From Chloroflexota bacterium (GTDB lineage: Bacteria > Chloroflexota > Anaerolineae > Anaerolineales > Villigracilaceae): DNA of 64,000 nt. The notes under the pieces are model-generated. The model was not told the DNA's origin. It ran no database searches and saw nothing but the letters and a program-made list of their open reading frames with translations. A program made the position numbers and the translations under genes. Of the stretch, positions 17,772-27,961 are shown piece by piece (positions within the stretch are counted from its first letter, which is position 1; each line of letters starts with the position of its first letter). The DNA is taken from NCBI GenBank assembly GCA_016234495.1, contig JACRBI010000004.1, positions 1 to 64,000 on the forward strand. Direction: 5' to 3'.

Positions 17772-19682
17772 TTATGAATCCTTGAGGCTGACTTCCATAT
17801 CAAGAATCGCCTTTGCGACTGCTTCAACCGCCACACGCTGCTTCCGATACAAATCGGCTTCAGACATGGCCAGACGGGAAGCCACATCACGCACCTTGCG
17901 TCCTTCGATGAATTTCATCTCGAGGATATTGTATAGTATCCATTCGGTAGTGAACTTACGGTCACCTTTCGGTTTCACCTGATCAACAGCCTTCCGCAGC
18001 AGGGAACGCAGCGCGTTTGCCAAATTGCCATCATCCTGTTCGGCAAGATCGCGCACCACTTGAAGTTTGGTCAGCGGATTGTTGGTTAGCTTGGGGCCGC
18101 CCCAATAATGAGTGAGCGCATCCTTAACCCAATTGGCGAGGTCAGCCTCCTGCGGAAGCGGGTCAGCCAGCAGGCTCGCGCGGGTATCGTATCGCCCTGC
18201 TGCGCGCATGCGCTGGATCATTTCCACTTGTGGCTGGAGGTCAGCCAACGAGCGGAAAACCCGCTGCTGCAACCGGCGGTCTTCCAACGCGAGCGCGGCG
18301 CGATCCGCAAGCAGCCACAATGCGTCGCGCTGTTCACGCTCCAGGTGTTGATTCTCGCGCCGAGCCACGCCCAGCAAACCAAGCAGAGGCGGAACTTCAT
18401 CCTGATCCATCTCTGCGCGCCGGCGCTGATGCAGCGGCAGCACCAGGAAATTTCCCCACTGAAATTCACGGCGCGTATCGTCATTGACTTTTTCCAGGGC
18501 TTCGGTCAAACCTTCCTGGTCGAGCATGGAACGATTTCCTGCTACAACAAGCGGAAACAAGTTCTCGTCGTCCAGCGCCGCAATAAACGCGGAAGGCGAC
18601 TGCAAATGGTCACGGACTGCGGCAAGCACGGCTTCTAAAAATTGCTGCAAGTCACCCTGAGTCAACAGGCGTTCTTCAAAATTCTGGAGAACCTGTAATT
18701 CGCCGCGGTCATCTCCAAAAAACAACCAGCGCTCCCAGAGCGGGGCGGCAAAAGTTATCCCATGCTCCAGCGATAAAACCGTCACAACCACAATGAACGG
18801 AACGAAGGCGTTATAAGGCGAACCGAAAAATTCACCGCCGCGGCGGACTACGGTCATCAACGCCAGCGCCGCAGAAGCAGTGACCGGGCCGCGCATGATC
18901 CACTTGAACAAGCGGCTTTTAATCACACGGTCAGGCCAGGAAACGCCGAAGAATGCGACAGCGTAAGCCATCACAACCACCAGCGCGCCGACCAGCACGT
19001 TGATCACTGTCGCCGCGCCCCAGAAAAGAAACGGGTGCTCGGCGGCCAGTCCGTAGCCGAATAAAAGATACGGATACGATCCCAGCGCGGGGGCGGTTGC
19101 GCCTGCCATCAGGTACAACATCCTGCGGCGGCCGGAGCGGGTCAGCATCAGGCTGTAGGCGCGCGAGAAGTTAATCCCCGCCCAGACCATTGCGCCGACA
19201 TAAAAGAGCGTGAAAACTTCGGTCCACATCGTCCGCAAAAGGTGTGGAGCAGGCTTCCCGTCCGGAACGAGCGGGCCGAGCAGATATCCAAATGCAAGCA
19301 AAATGAGGAAAAATCCCGAAACCGCATACATGCCGCGCACAGCGAGTCGCCTGCGCCCGCGTGAGGGGCGGCCGGCAGTCACCAGCAAGGCATCAGAAAG
19401 GTGGAGGTAGGCGGCGGGAAGGAAGACGATTCCGAACCACTGTAAATGCAAAAGCAGGTCAATCGTCCGCGTGGTCATCGATTGATCCTGCAAAGCCTCG
19501 GCGGTGAAAACGATCACCACACAAAGAAGAATAATGGCAAAGGAGCGCGCCACTCTATCGCGCAAATTAAAAGAAAGCGCATATAGAAATAGCGAAAACG
19601 CCGTGATGGCGATCCCTGCCGTTAATATCTGGTTGAGCGTCTGGATCCCCGCCAGAAACGTATCCATCCAACCGTTAATCAT
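17772..19682 (-). CDS. Membrane-anchored GAF protein with C-terminal helix-turn-helix
   Basis: The 636-residue protein has about eight to nine hydrophobic segments in residues 15-320, arranged like the 7TM sensor module of some histidine kinases. A GAF-like domain follows at about 335-480, then a helical linker and a C-terminal region (about 540-625) whose WILYNILEMKF...VRDVASRLAMSEADLYR pattern resembles sigma region 4 or a LuxR-like helix-turn-helix. No kinase, phosphodiesterase or receiver is present, so the output may be direct DNA binding from the membrane. The HTH call is from pattern only. Shine-Dalgarno GGAAGGG precedes the ATG. The S1-repeat gene follows after about 60 bases. Confidence 0.65.
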   Translation of the reverse strand: MINGWMDTFLAGIQTLNQILTAGIAITAFSLFLYALSFNLRDRVARSFAIILLCVVIVFTAEALQDQSMTTRTIDLLLHLQWFGIVFLPAAYLHLSDALLVTAGRPSRGRRRLAVRGMYAVSGFFLILLAFGYLLGPLVPDGKPAPHLLRTMWTEVFTLFYVGAMVWAGINFSRAYSLMLTRSGRRRMLYLMAGATAPALGSYPYLLFGYGLAAEHPFLFWGAATVINVLVGALVVVMAYAVAFFGVSWPDRVIKSRLFKWIMRGPVTASAALALMTVVRRGGEFFGSPYNAFVPFIVVVTVLSLEHGITFAAPLWERWLFFGDDRGELQVLQNFEERLLTQGDLQQFLEAVLAAVRDHLQSPSAFIAALDDENLFPLVVAGNRSMLDQEGLTEALEKVNDDTRREFQWGNFLVLPLHQRRRAEMDQDEVPPLLGLLGVARRENQHLEREQRDALWLLADRAALALEDRRLQQRVFRSLADLQPQVEMIQRMRAAGRYDTRASLLADPLPQEADLANWVKDALTHYWGGPKLTNNPLTKLQVVRDLAEQDDGNLANALRSLLRKAVDQVKPKGDRKFTTEWILYNILEMKFIEGRKVRDVASRLAMSEADLYRKQRVAVEAVAKAILDMEVSLKDS

Positions 19683-19729
19683 GCAACCCTTCCAATAAAA
19701 GATTTTCAGCGGTCAAAACCGCGAGCGGT

Positions 19730-20272
19730 TTATTTCAACGCCTTGCCAAAGAACAAAGCCACATCTTGATTCAAGTAATAATGGTCATTATACCCGCAGA
19801 ATTCATAACCGAATTTTTGCGCGAGACGAATACCCGCGAGATTCTTCGACTGCATTTCCAGGATGATGCGGCGGTGCGATCTTCCCTCCGCCCAGGCCTG
19901 CGCGGCTTCCAATAAGGTGGCGGCTACGCCCTGACGGCGGTGCGCAGCGTTCACCGCCAGGTCGGTGGCATAAACCACCGAGGCTGTCCCGCGCTCGAGC
20001 AGGCCGATATACCCGACAGGCTCCTGGCCGGCCAGGGCGGTGTACATCATGGACTTCCTCGCCCAATCATCGGCGAGCGCAAATGGATTATGCGGATACG
20101 CAACCGAGATCGAACGTGGCAGGCGCACTTCACGAAACGCGGCAGTGACCTGCCCAGCCTCGCGGCGCAGTTCCAACTGCCAGACTGCTTCACTCGATAT
20201 TGAATGGTCAATGCCCATTAAGCGGGAAAGGTCGTTTGCAACAGTGGGACGAATTTGAATTTCAAGCATCAT
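19730..20272 (-). CDS. GNAT-family N-acetyltransferase
   Basis: The 180-residue protein has the acetyl-CoA-binding core of the GNAT fold: VYATDLAVNAAHRRQGVA gives strand 4 plus the R/Q-x-x-G-x-A pyrophosphate loop at about 108-125, followed by LARKFGYEF-like ILEMQSKN...AQKFGYEFCGYND. The substrate cannot be told. ATG codons at residues 1 and 2 are both possible. It lies between two genes of the same strand with short gaps (11 and 47 bases), so it is probably co-transcribed. Confidence 0.85.
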   Translation of the reverse strand: MMLEIQIRPTVANDLSRLMGIDHSISSEAVWQLELRREAGQVTAAFREVRLPRSISVAYPHNPFALADDWARKSMMYTALAGQEPVGYIGLLERGTASVVYATDLAVNAAHRRQGVAATLLEAAQAWAEGRSHRRIILEMQSKNLAGIRLAQKFGYEFCGYNDHYYLNQDVALFFGKALK

Positions 20273-20283
20273 GTTTCCAGAAA

Positions 20284-20964
20284 TTATTGCACAGGCACAA
20301 CGCGGACGGGCACAATACAGGCTTCCATCGGCTGTCCCTGATTGTCAGTTACAACGAGGCGTAATTGATAATCGCCGGGCGTCAAGGCGGTTGTGTCCCA
20401 GCGCCCAAGCGGTCCATTGTTCACGGTCGCCCGCCCGGCAGAGATGGTCGCCCAGGTAGCGCTTCCCTGCGGAGCGACTTCATATTTATAAAAGCCGAAA
20501 TTTGGGATATTGACCGTGCCAACCAATTCGATCGAGCCTTTTATCTCTTCACCCGGGTTGGGCGAAGTCAGCATAATCTGGTTGGGCGTGCAACCAATCG
20601 TGTTCACCGCCGTTGAGCGCGGAAGTGAATTCGCAAACTGAGTCATCATCTCAGCAGATAGTGTTCCCGTGGGAGTTGCGATGAAATCATGTGTTGGAGT
20701 TGCCAGAAAAAAATCAGAGGGAAGGCCCGGTATAACGAAGGACGTCATGGATAGTTCAAAGCAAAACAGAATGATGATCAGCGCTGAGATCGTTCCTGAC
20801 TGTCCCAATCGCCGAATCGAGAACTGTCGCTCCAGGCTGTAAATCGCCGTCTGCCACTCCCTCCATGAACGGTACAACCATCGAAAAGAAAACAATCCGC
20901 CTATCGCCAGCAGGATATAAATTGGCACCTCATACGAGGCTAGAAATTTATAAAACTCGATCAT
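20284..20964 (-). CDS. Two-helix membrane protein with an extracytoplasmic Ig-like domain
   Basis: The 226-residue product has hydrophobic helices at about 12-30 and 58-78, which would leave the C-terminal part outside. That part has a Thr/Pro-rich linker and an all-beta region at about 125-226 (LTSPNPGEEIKGSIELVGT...; W-D-T-x-x-L-x-P-G-D-Y-x-L-R-L near 195) that resembles Ig/fibronectin-like folds appended to surface proteins in Chloroflexota. One Cys pair (GCTP and EACIV) could form a disulfide. No enzymatic motif is seen. It follows purine nucleoside phosphorylase by 21 bases. Confidence 0.65.
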   Translation of the reverse strand: MIEFYKFLASYEVPIYILLAIGGLFSFRWLYRSWREWQTAIYSLERQFSIRRLGQSGTISALIIILFCFELSMTSFVIPGLPSDFFLATPTHDFIATPTGTLSAEMMTQFANSLPRSTAVNTIGCTPNQIMLTSPNPGEEIKGSIELVGTVNIPNFGFYKYEVAPQGSATWATISAGRATVNNGPLGRWDTTALTPGDYQLRLVVTDNQGQPMEACIVPVRVVPVQ

Positions 20965-20985
20965 TCTTGATTTTCGACGGGGTCA

Positions 20986-21828
20986 TTATAAATTTTGCAA
21001 AACACCGCGGATGATCTTCTCGATCTTGGGCGTGATCACGCGTCCCGCTTCGATGACTTCTTCATGGGTTGTCATGGTCGAGCCGTCCAGGTTTGCCTTG
21101 TTGCTGATGCCGGAAAGCCCAAGCACGCGCATATTTCCATGACGGGCAATGATCACTTCCGGCACTGTGGACATGCCGACTGCGTCAGCGCCGGCGAGGC
21201 GCAAAAAGCGCAGGTCAGCCGGGGATTCGAAGGAGGGTCCGCTCAAGCCGGCATAAATCCCTTCGCGCAGGGTCAATCCACTATCTTTGGCGATTTTTCG
21301 GGTAAGGGCGAGGTACTCATGGTCGTATGGGCGGCTCATATCGGGGAAGCGTGTTCCAATCTCGTCCAGGTTCGGCCCCATGAGCGGATTCAAACCGGAC
21401 ATTCCCATCAAGTTGAGCTGGTCGGTGATGAGCATGACATCACCGGGTTCGAAATCAGGGTGGACTCCGCCGGCCGCATTGGTGACGATCAAATTTGGGA
21501 TGCCCAACCTCTGCATCACGCGTACAGGCAGGGTAATTTGCCCCATAGTGTAGCCTTCGTAGTAATGGATGCGTCCCTGCATCACAAGCACAGGCTTCCC
21601 TTCCAACTCGCCGATCACAAAACGGCCTGCATGACCATGAACTGTCGAGACTGGGAAATTGGGAAGGTCACTGTACGAGATGCGGACTGCATTTTGGACA
21701 GAATCAGCCAGATCGTTAAGCCCCGAGCCGAGAATGATCCCCGCGATCGGCTCACGAAAATTGGGAATCTGCTTTTTTATCGCTTGGGCGGACGAGTCAA
21801 TCTGCTCGAGGGTAATAAAATTTTGCAT
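20986..21828 (-). CDS. Purine nucleoside phosphorylase (trimeric type)
   Basis: The 280-residue cytosolic enzyme phosphorolyses inosine/guanosine to base and ribose-1-phosphate in purine salvage. Family motifs in order: LGSGLND for phosphate binding near residue 33, VHGHAGRF near 64, TNAAGGV near 116, AGLSGPSFE with the purine-site Glu near 198, GMSTVPE near 218 and SGISNKA with the base-binding Asn near 242. These identify the low-molecular-mass PunA/PNP-I type rather than DeoD. It begins the minus-strand run and is divergent from the HD-GYP gene. Confidence 0.94.
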   Translation of the reverse strand: MQNFITLEQIDSSAQAIKKQIPNFREPIAGIILGSGLNDLADSVQNAVRISYSDLPNFPVSTVHGHAGRFVIGELEGKPVLVMQGRIHYYEGYTMGQITLPVRVMQRLGIPNLIVTNAAGGVHPDFEPGDVMLITDQLNLMGMSGLNPLMGPNLDEIGTRFPDMSRPYDHEYLALTRKIAKDSGLTLREGIYAGLSGPSFESPADLRFLRLAGADAVGMSTVPEVIIARHGNMRVLGLSGISNKANLDGSTMTTHEEVIEAGRVITPKIEKIIRGVLQNL

Positions 21829-21897
21829 TTGTGGTTACCTTGTAAGAATTTATTACAAAAGACCATATCCCCACGGAAAGGCCGATTGTTGTTTGGC

Positions 21898-21928
21898 ATT
21901 ATATCAGAAATCAAATTGGCCTTTTCAA
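21898..21928 (-). promoter_or_regulatory. Probable promoter of the purine nucleoside phosphorylase gene
   Basis: On the minus strand a perfect TATAAT occupies 21903-21898 and TTGAAA occupies 21928-21923, with a slightly long 19-base spacer. The leader to the ATG at 21828 is about 60 bases. Confidence 0.55.
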
Positions 21929-21968
21929 AGGTAGAAAAAAACCGCTTCTTATGCTATCCTACGCGGCA

Positions 21969-24900
21969 ATGAGAGCATCGACCGAAAATGATCTGAACGC
22001 GCTTTCTGCGGCGATTCTTGGCATATTGGGCGGCTGTCTTTTGCTGATTCCCTCTCATCTTGATACGGTTTTTTCGGGCATTCCGATCTGGGCGATGGCT
22101 TTGCTGGGCGTATGTTCTTTCATGATCTTTCTTTCGGCCCAGATTTTTTTCGTGCTGAATTTTTACTCGAAATGCGCGACTTTCATCCAAAGGTTGTCGG
22201 CGTTTTTTCTTTTTATTTTCGCGGCGCTTTTCATGCGGGCAGAGCTTGCCGTAGATGGGATATTATTCTCGGTTGTGGGCGTCGTGCAACTGGCTCTGAC
22301 TTCGCCGTTGAAGGTACGCAGCCCGTTCAGGGAGCCGATAAGACTGACATCTTTGGCGGCCAGTTTTTCAGTGGGGATTTTTCTCGCCTTATCCGGAGAA
22401 CGGTTTGCAGATTCGCCTTTTTTTGATTACAAAATTATATTGGCGATTGGCTTTCTGGTCAGCGCGGTCATCAGCGCTTTCTCGATTTTTCCGCCCTCTA
22501 ATAAATTCGGTAATTTTCTTTCACTGCTAACAATCATTCCATGGCTGGCGTGGGGCGTCTTTTCATTTCCTAACCTTTCAATAAGCACTCTTTTCGCGCC
22601 TGTCCTGCTTATCGCGGCAATTATTTTCAGCGGCTTCCTGCACTGGGACAAAATAAGCCTGACCAACGAGGATTTCCTTGGGCGCAGAGTGCTCATGATA
22701 GCAAGCACATTGGAATTGGCTTTATTAATTTTCCTGGGCGCGCTGCTTGCCTTGCTGGATTATTACCTTGATATGCGGGATTCCTTCCTGATTACGGCGC
22801 GGACAGCCGCATTTATATTTTTTGTTATGACATCATTGGTCATCCATTATGAAGTCGTAATGATCATCATGGCGCTCAACATGTTGATGCATGAATTATC
22901 GCAGCCGGAAGATGAGCGGGAGCGATCGTCTGAAACCCGGGCGAGTTCATGGAATAACCGACTGTCCCGCTACATCAAGCCTTTCATGCTTTCCCGGAAC
23001 GGGCTTCGCATCCGCTTGATTGCGCAGGGAGATCAGATCAAGTTACTCGAGCATCAACTTGAAAATGAAAAAAAGCGCAATAACCAGTTCACCCTGCTTT
23101 TGGAATTAAGCCAGCAGCTCGAAAATCAACTGGATCAACCCGTTGCAGCCCAGCTAACAGTTAACACGCTCGAACGCGCGCTGAAATGTTCGCTGGTGAG
23201 TCTTTATGTCCACGAGGCTGAGCAAAAGGAATTCATGCTGTTAGCCGCAGCCGGCGAGCAGACCAATATGGTCCCGGCTGGGTATCGGCAGGATGTTACC
23301 GCCGGAGTAATCGGCCGCGCTGTGCGCCAGAGAAAGACGCAGATCATTCATGATATTAAAGCGGATCCAGATTACATTTTCTTTGAAAACGAGCCAAACC
23401 GATCCGCAGTGGTCATTCCGTTGATATATAACGGGCACGCCAACGGAACCATCGTACTCAACAGCTTGGCGGAAAGCGCGTTTGGCAGCATCGAAATCGC
23501 GCTTGCGGAGGCGGCAGCCGCGGAACTCACCCGTGCCTGGGAAAGATCCGGATACCAACAGCGATTGACAAATCTCGTCCAAACCGGTAGCCAGCTTTCG
23601 TCGATGGTGGAACCGGAGTCAACAGCCCGCGAAGTGGCATCCATCGCAAAAGGAATCCTGAAAGCAAGGCTCACGTTCGTCCACATCCAATTGGGACAGG
23701 AAAGAAACTATAGCCAGACTGCCTCGTCCGGCGATGCCCCGCGCCTGCTCGAATCGTTACAAAACCCGGCTGAGTCTGACGCGCTGATGCAGATGGCTTT
23801 CCAGGCGATCCAGCCGTTTCGTGTTCGGGATATCCGAAAATACAACAGCACCGCGCACCTGTCCATTGATCATCCCAACCTGCGGAGCATGATCGTCATT
23901 CCCATCCGCTGGCATCGGATTAATATCGGGGCAATTTTCGCCTTCGGAAAACAAAACGAAGTATTTTTTACCGGGAACGACGAATCGCTCGCAGAGCTTT
24001 TGTCCATTCAAACTGCGGGAGCATTTGAAAGCGCCTGGCTGCAACAGGAATTGCGCGCATCCCTGCGGATCACCTCTTTGCTTTATCGGCTGAGTAATCA
24101 GATCATTCAGGCTGAGAATCTTGACGTCGCCGCTTCAGATATTGCTCAAACAGCGCACAAGCTCGCAAAAAGCATGGCCACGGGAATCGTTCTTTTTGAC
24201 GCAGGCGGCAACCTGATGGCTGAACTGTCAATTGACTCGGCTGGGATTCAGCACACCCCAAATATTCATCCCATGAATTTAATTCAGGACGCCATGACGT
24301 CGGGACAGTTGATCCAGATTTCGCTGGGGCAATCCACCGTGCGGACCTGTATGCCGATCAAGACTCCATTTCAAAAATATGGCGCAATTTGGATGGACGC
24401 GCCGGAAGATCATGGCCATAAACCGACAGCCAATTCAAATGATTTGCAGGCGCTGGTAAATCAGGCAGCGATTGCCCTGGAACGTTCACTCCTGCTCGCT
24501 GAATCTCAAAGACAGGCAATCGAGATCAAAGCCGCATATGACAAATTAGAAGCCACCTATGACCAAACGCTGACCTCGCTCATGTCTGCTCTCGATGCCC
24601 GCGACAGGGAAACAGAAGGACACAGTTCCCGCGTAGCACGTTTGGTTGCAAAACTTGGAGAGGCGCTTGGGTTCTCAACGCAGCATCTGAAGGTTTTAGA
24701 ACGCGGGTCATTGCTTCACGACATTGGCAAGATCGGCATCAGCGATACAATTCTGCACAAGCCCGGCCCGCTAAGCGAAGAAGAATGGGGGATCATGCGC
24801 TTGCACCCGGACATCGGTGCAAAGATCGTGGAGGGAATTCCCTTCCTCGAAGAGACCATCCCGCTTATCCGCCACCATCAGGAGCGGTGGGATGGAAGCG

Positions 24901-25136
24901 GCTACCCGGCAGGGCTGCGCGGCGAGGAGATTCCGCTTCTGGCACGCATGTTCGCTGTCGTGGATGCCTTCGACGCGCTCACCAGCAAACGCCCTTACCG
25001 GCAAAAAATCTCAACTTTGGAGGCTGTTGAATATCTGCGCGAAAAATCAGGTGTTTTATTTGACCAAAGCATCGTGGATTTATTTGAAAATATAATTTCA
25101 TCAGGTCAGGCAGCTGATTTGCTCAACACTGAATAG
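21969..25136 (+). CDS. Membrane GAF sensor with HD-GYP phosphodiesterase
   Basis: The 1055-residue protein has an N-terminal membrane region of about nine helices (10-300), a coiled-coil linker (about 335-385), three GAF domains (about 385-535, 545-695, 700-845) and an HD-GYP domain (about 860-1040) with HDIGKIG and HHQERWDGSGYP intact. It should degrade cyclic-di-GMP in response to a membrane or small-molecule signal. The start at 21969 is preferred over 21951: TATCCT at 21955-21960 lies at leaderless distance, and no Shine-Dalgarno is present. The next gene, a GGDEF cyclase, starts two bases after the stop, so synthesis and breakdown enzymes are made together. Confidence 0.9.
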   Translation: MRASTENDLNALSAAILGILGGCLLLIPSHLDTVFSGIPIWAMALLGVCSFMIFLSAQIFFVLNFYSKCATFIQRLSAFFLFIFAALFMRAELAVDGILFSVVGVVQLALTSPLKVRSPFREPIRLTSLAASFSVGIFLALSGERFADSPFFDYKIILAIGFLVSAVISAFSIFPPSNKFGNFLSLLTIIPWLAWGVFSFPNLSISTLFAPVLLIAAIIFSGFLHWDKISLTNEDFLGRRVLMIASTLELALLIFLGALLALLDYYLDMRDSFLITARTAAFIFFVMTSLVIHYEVVMIIMALNMLMHELSQPEDERERSSETRASSWNNRLSRYIKPFMLSRNGLRIRLIAQGDQIKLLEHQLENEKKRNNQFTLLLELSQQLENQLDQPVAAQLTVNTLERALKCSLVSLYVHEAEQKEFMLLAAAGEQTNMVPAGYRQDVTAGVIGRAVRQRKTQIIHDIKADPDYIFFENEPNRSAVVIPLIYNGHANGTIVLNSLAESAFGSIEIALAEAAAAELTRAWERSGYQQRLTNLVQTGSQLSSMVEPESTAREVASIAKGILKARLTFVHIQLGQERNYSQTASSGDAPRLLESLQNPAESDALMQMAFQAIQPFRVRDIRKYNSTAHLSIDHPNLRSMIVIPIRWHRINIGAIFAFGKQNEVFFTGNDESLAELLSIQTAGAFESAWLQQELRASLRITSLLYRLSNQIIQAENLDVAASDIAQTAHKLAKSMATGIVLFDAGGNLMAELSIDSAGIQHTPNIHPMNLIQDAMTSGQLIQISLGQSTVRTCMPIKTPFQKYGAIWMDAPEDHGHKPTANSNDLQALVNQAAIALERSLLLAESQRQAIEIKAAYDKLEATYDQTLTSLMSALDARDRETEGHSSRVARLVAKLGEALGFSTQHLKVLERGSLLHDIGKIGISDTILHKPGPLSEEEWGIMRLHPDIGAKIVEGIPFLEETIPLIRHHQERWDGSGYPAGLRGEEIPLLARMFAVVDAFDALTSKRPYRQKISTLEAVEYLREKSGVLFDQSIVDLFENIISSGQAADLLNTE

Positions 25137-25138
25137 CC

Positions 25139-26719
25139 ATGTTCAACAACAAGAACCGCCGATACACCCCCAAAGACCGCTTGATCTCCATCCAGCCTGC
25201 AATACTGGCCGGAATAATCACGATCATAGCCGCCACGATCACCGGGATCATCAAACTCCCACAGGGCGATACCCTCGGTAAATTTTTTCTGATTGCCTTT
25301 GGCATTTTTGGGAACTTATACCTTGCCGGTATCTATTTCCTTTTCGACTCGATCACAGCCCATAAATCATTGTTTGAATGGATCAACGCCACAATTACAG
25401 GATTGTCGATCGGGGGACTCGCCCTGATTCTGCCGCATGAAATGGACCTCATGCTCAGCACTTTGATCGTTGGCGCTGCCATTCTCTCAACTGTAATTTC
25501 TGATCGCAGCCCATCCTACTTCATAATTATCAGCGCCAATGCAATCATCATCTATGTCCACCGCGCAGCCCTTGAAAATGCCTACGTGTGGGCTGAACAT
25601 CTTGCGCTCTTTATTTTGGACATACTTGTCATTGAGACAATTCACCAGCTAAAAAATATCTCGCAGCAACAGATCGGCAAGCTGGAAATAATCAACGAGT
25701 TCAGCAAACAGCTCGTCTCCACGCTGGACACAAAACAAATCCTGGCGCTTTTCAACGCCACATTCCAGAACGCAATCGAAGCAGATTCATATTACATCGG
25801 AATCGTCGAAGGCGACGAGATCCATCTCGAAGTGTTTTACGACGACGAGGAATACTTCTATGATGTCCGCCTGAAAAGAAAAGGCACGCTCTCAAACTGG
25901 GTAATTACCCACCAGAAAGAATTATTCCTGCCCGACTTGCGCAAAGATCATGGGCTCGATGGCGTCAATGTGACCCTGATCGGAAAAGATAAGGCGTCAC
26001 TTTCCTGGATGGGTGTTCCGATTCGCGGGCAGCACCTTGACGGCGTGATGGCAATCGCATCCTATCGAGTAAATGCCTTCAACCGCAGCGACCTCGAATT
26101 GCTCTCCAACATCGCCCAGCGCGCCGGCCAGGCGCTGGACAACACCTATCACCATGCGCTGGTCGAAGAACAGGCGCGGCTTGACAGCCTTACCAAAGTT
26201 TTAAATCACGGTCACTTCATCAAGACATTAAACTCGCAGGCAGCCGCCTGTCTCACAGAGAATCAACCGCTCAGCCTGATCATGCTGGATATTGATTTTT
26301 TCAAACACTACAACGACGTTTATGGGCATCAAGTCGGGGATGATGTTTTGGTCAAACTCTGCGAAGTGATCCGCGCTCACATAAAAAGCACAGACGCAGT
26401 CGGGCGCTGGGGTGGAGAAGAATTCACCATCTCCCTGCCAAACACAAACAGAGAGCAAGCCTCGCTGGTCGCTGAACGCATCCGCATAACCATGGCATCC
26501 ATCGAATTAAAGGATAAAAATCAAATCACAATTCCATCCCCCACAATCAGTCAGGGCATTGCTGATTACCCCGAAGAAACCAATGACATTACAAAGCTAA
26601 TAGATATCGCAGACTATCGGCTATATAAAGCAAAAGAACGCGGAAGGGATCAAGTTGAATCCGCAGCCGCATTCTGGAAAAACACAAAAACAGAAAAATC
26701 TACATCAACACATCAGTAA
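25139..26719 (+). CDS. Membrane GAF-GGDEF diguanylate cyclase
   Basis: The 526-residue protein has six or so membrane helices (about 17-175), a GAF domain (about 185-345) and a GGDEF domain (about 355-515) with the active-site loop GRWGGEEF and the metal-binding [12 protein letters not shown], so it should make cyclic-di-GMP. The allosteric I-site position reads KSTD rather than RxxD, so product inhibition may be weak. It begins two bases after the HD-GYP gene. Its last 20 bases overlap the end of the convergent threonine aldolase gene, leaving no room for a terminator between them. Confidence 0.92.
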   Translation: MFNNKNRRYTPKDRLISIQPAILAGIITIIAATITGIIKLPQGDTLGKFFLIAFGIFGNLYLAGIYFLFDSITAHKSLFEWINATITGLSIGGLALILPHEMDLMLSTLIVGAAILSTVISDRSPSYFIIISANAIIIYVHRAALENAYVWAEHLALFILDILVIETIHQLKNISQQQIGKLEIINEFSKQLVSTLDTKQILALFNATFQNAIEADSYYIGIVEGDEIHLEVFYDDEEYFYDVRLKRKGTLSNWVITHQKELFLPDLRKDHGLDGVNVTLIGKDKASLSWMGVPIRGQHLDGVMAIASYRVNAFNRSDLELLSNIAQRAGQALDNTYHHALVEEQARLDSLTKVLNHGHFIKTLNSQAAACLTENQPLSLIMLDIDFFKHYNDVYGHQVGDDVLVKLCEVIRAHIKSTDAVGRWGGEEFTISLPNTNREQASLVAERIRITMASIELKDKNQITIPSPTISQGIADYPEETNDITKLIDIADYRLYKAKERGRDQVESAAAFWKNTKTEKSTSTHQ

Positions 26720-27734
26720 ACGCCTTCAGCGCTGCCTCAACACCTGCATCGTCAACCCAGTAATGAGTCACCAATCGGAATCGTCTCGGCCCGGCCCAAT
26801 CCACCAATATCCCGTGCTTTTTCATTTCCTCAATTATTTGATCCACACTTAATTTGATTTCATCCAGCAGATCGAAATACACCATATTGGATGAAGGGCA
26901 CGCATCCAGCTTTAATCCCCGAACCTGCTTCAACCCCTCAAACAGACTCTTCGCCCGGGCATGATCCTGCCCCAGCCGCCCCGTCATTTTCTCCAGCGAG
27001 ATCAGCCCTGCCGCCGCCAGCACCCCTGCCTGACGCATCCCCCCGCCCAGCATCTTCCGCAGGTGACGCGCGCGCTTGATGAATTTTTTCGTTCCAGCCA
27101 GTATCGACCCGACCGGTGCGGCCAAGCCCTTGCTCAAACAAAACATCACCGAATCCGCAGGCTCCACCAGATCTTTCACTGAAACATTCAACGCCGCCGC
27201 CGCATTGAAGATTCGCGCCCCATCAATATGGAGAAATAAATTATTCTCACGCGCGATTCTCCCAACAGCTTGGACATATTCCACGGGCAGCACAACCCCG
27301 CCGCACACATTCTGCGTATTCTCCAGACAGATGAGTCTCGTAATTGTGTGATGCACATCCTCGGTCTGGATGGATGCGAGAATATCGTCGAGCAGAAGCG
27401 TGCCGTCGGCTTGATTCATGACCGGGCGCGGGTGAATCCCGCCCAGCGCAGACATCCCGCCTGCCTCGTTGATATAGATATGAGATTTATCCCCAACAAT
27501 CACCTCGTCCCCGCGCTGACAATGAACCAGCAGCGCCAGCAAATTGCCCATCGTCCCCGAAGGAACAAAAAGCGCATCCTCCTTGCCCAGCATCTCGGCG
27601 GCTTTTTCCTGCAATATATTGACAGTGGGATCATCCCCATAAACATCATCACCCACCTCGGCCCCAGCCATTGCTTCACGCATCTCTGGCGTGGGTTTTG
27701 TGACGGTATCAGATCGAAGGTCTATGTAATTCAT
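26700..27734 (-). CDS. Low-specificity L-threonine aldolase
   Basis: The 344-residue PLP enzyme splits threonine or allo-threonine to glycine and acetaldehyde. It shows the family opening [16 protein letters not shown], an SGTMGN phosphate-contact segment near residue 59, [10 protein letters not shown] with the cofactor Asp near 170 and the PLP lysine in [11 protein letters not shown] near 200. Length is normal. The 3' end overlaps the convergent GGDEF gene by 20 bases. Upstream toward rluD-side genes lies a repeat-filled gap. Confidence 0.93.
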   Translation of the reverse strand: MNYIDLRSDTVTKPTPEMREAMAGAEVGDDVYGDDPTVNILQEKAAEMLGKEDALFVPSGTMGNLLALLVHCQRGDEVIVGDKSHIYINEAGGMSALGGIHPRPVMNQADGTLLLDDILASIQTEDVHHTITRLICLENTQNVCGGVVLPVEYVQAVGRIARENNLFLHIDGARIFNAAAALNVSVKDLVEPADSVMFCLSKGLAAPVGSILAGTKKFIKRARHLRKMLGGGMRQAGVLAAAGLISLEKMTGRLGQDHARAKSLFEGLKQVRGLKLDACPSSNMVYFDLLDEIKLSVDQIIEEMKKHGILVDWAGPRRFRLVTHYWVDDAGVEAALKAFTDVLM

Positions 27735-27772
27735 GTTTATCTCCTTAAGTCATCTTACGCAGTCAAAAAGCA

Positions 27773-27925
27773 TTCACCACAAAGATCACAGAGGCCACAG
27801 AGTTTTAAAGGTATTCTCCGCGATCTTTGTGATCTGATGTGAAAAAAGAAATCTCGTAGGTCACGTTTGTAGCGCGGCTGTTATGCTAAAAAGGGGCGAA
27901 ACCCTTGCATAAATACTCTGTGGTA
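27773..27925. repeat. Composite intergenic repeat (CACAGAG type plus conserved 28-base core)
   Basis: The left half is a short-period run of CACAGAG-like words with an inverted partner (gatcacaga/ctttgtgatc). The right half holds a 28-base core at 27847-27874 beginning AGAAATCTCGTAG, which recurs at 58087-58114 with 26 of 28 bases identical. The segment ends with CTCTGTGGTA, the inverse of the opening TTCACCACA-like end. It fills most of the gap between threonine aldolase and rluD. Confidence 0.75.
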
Positions 27926-27961
27926 AAAAAAATCAGGTGCGCTTTCTGCGAAAGAAAATAT

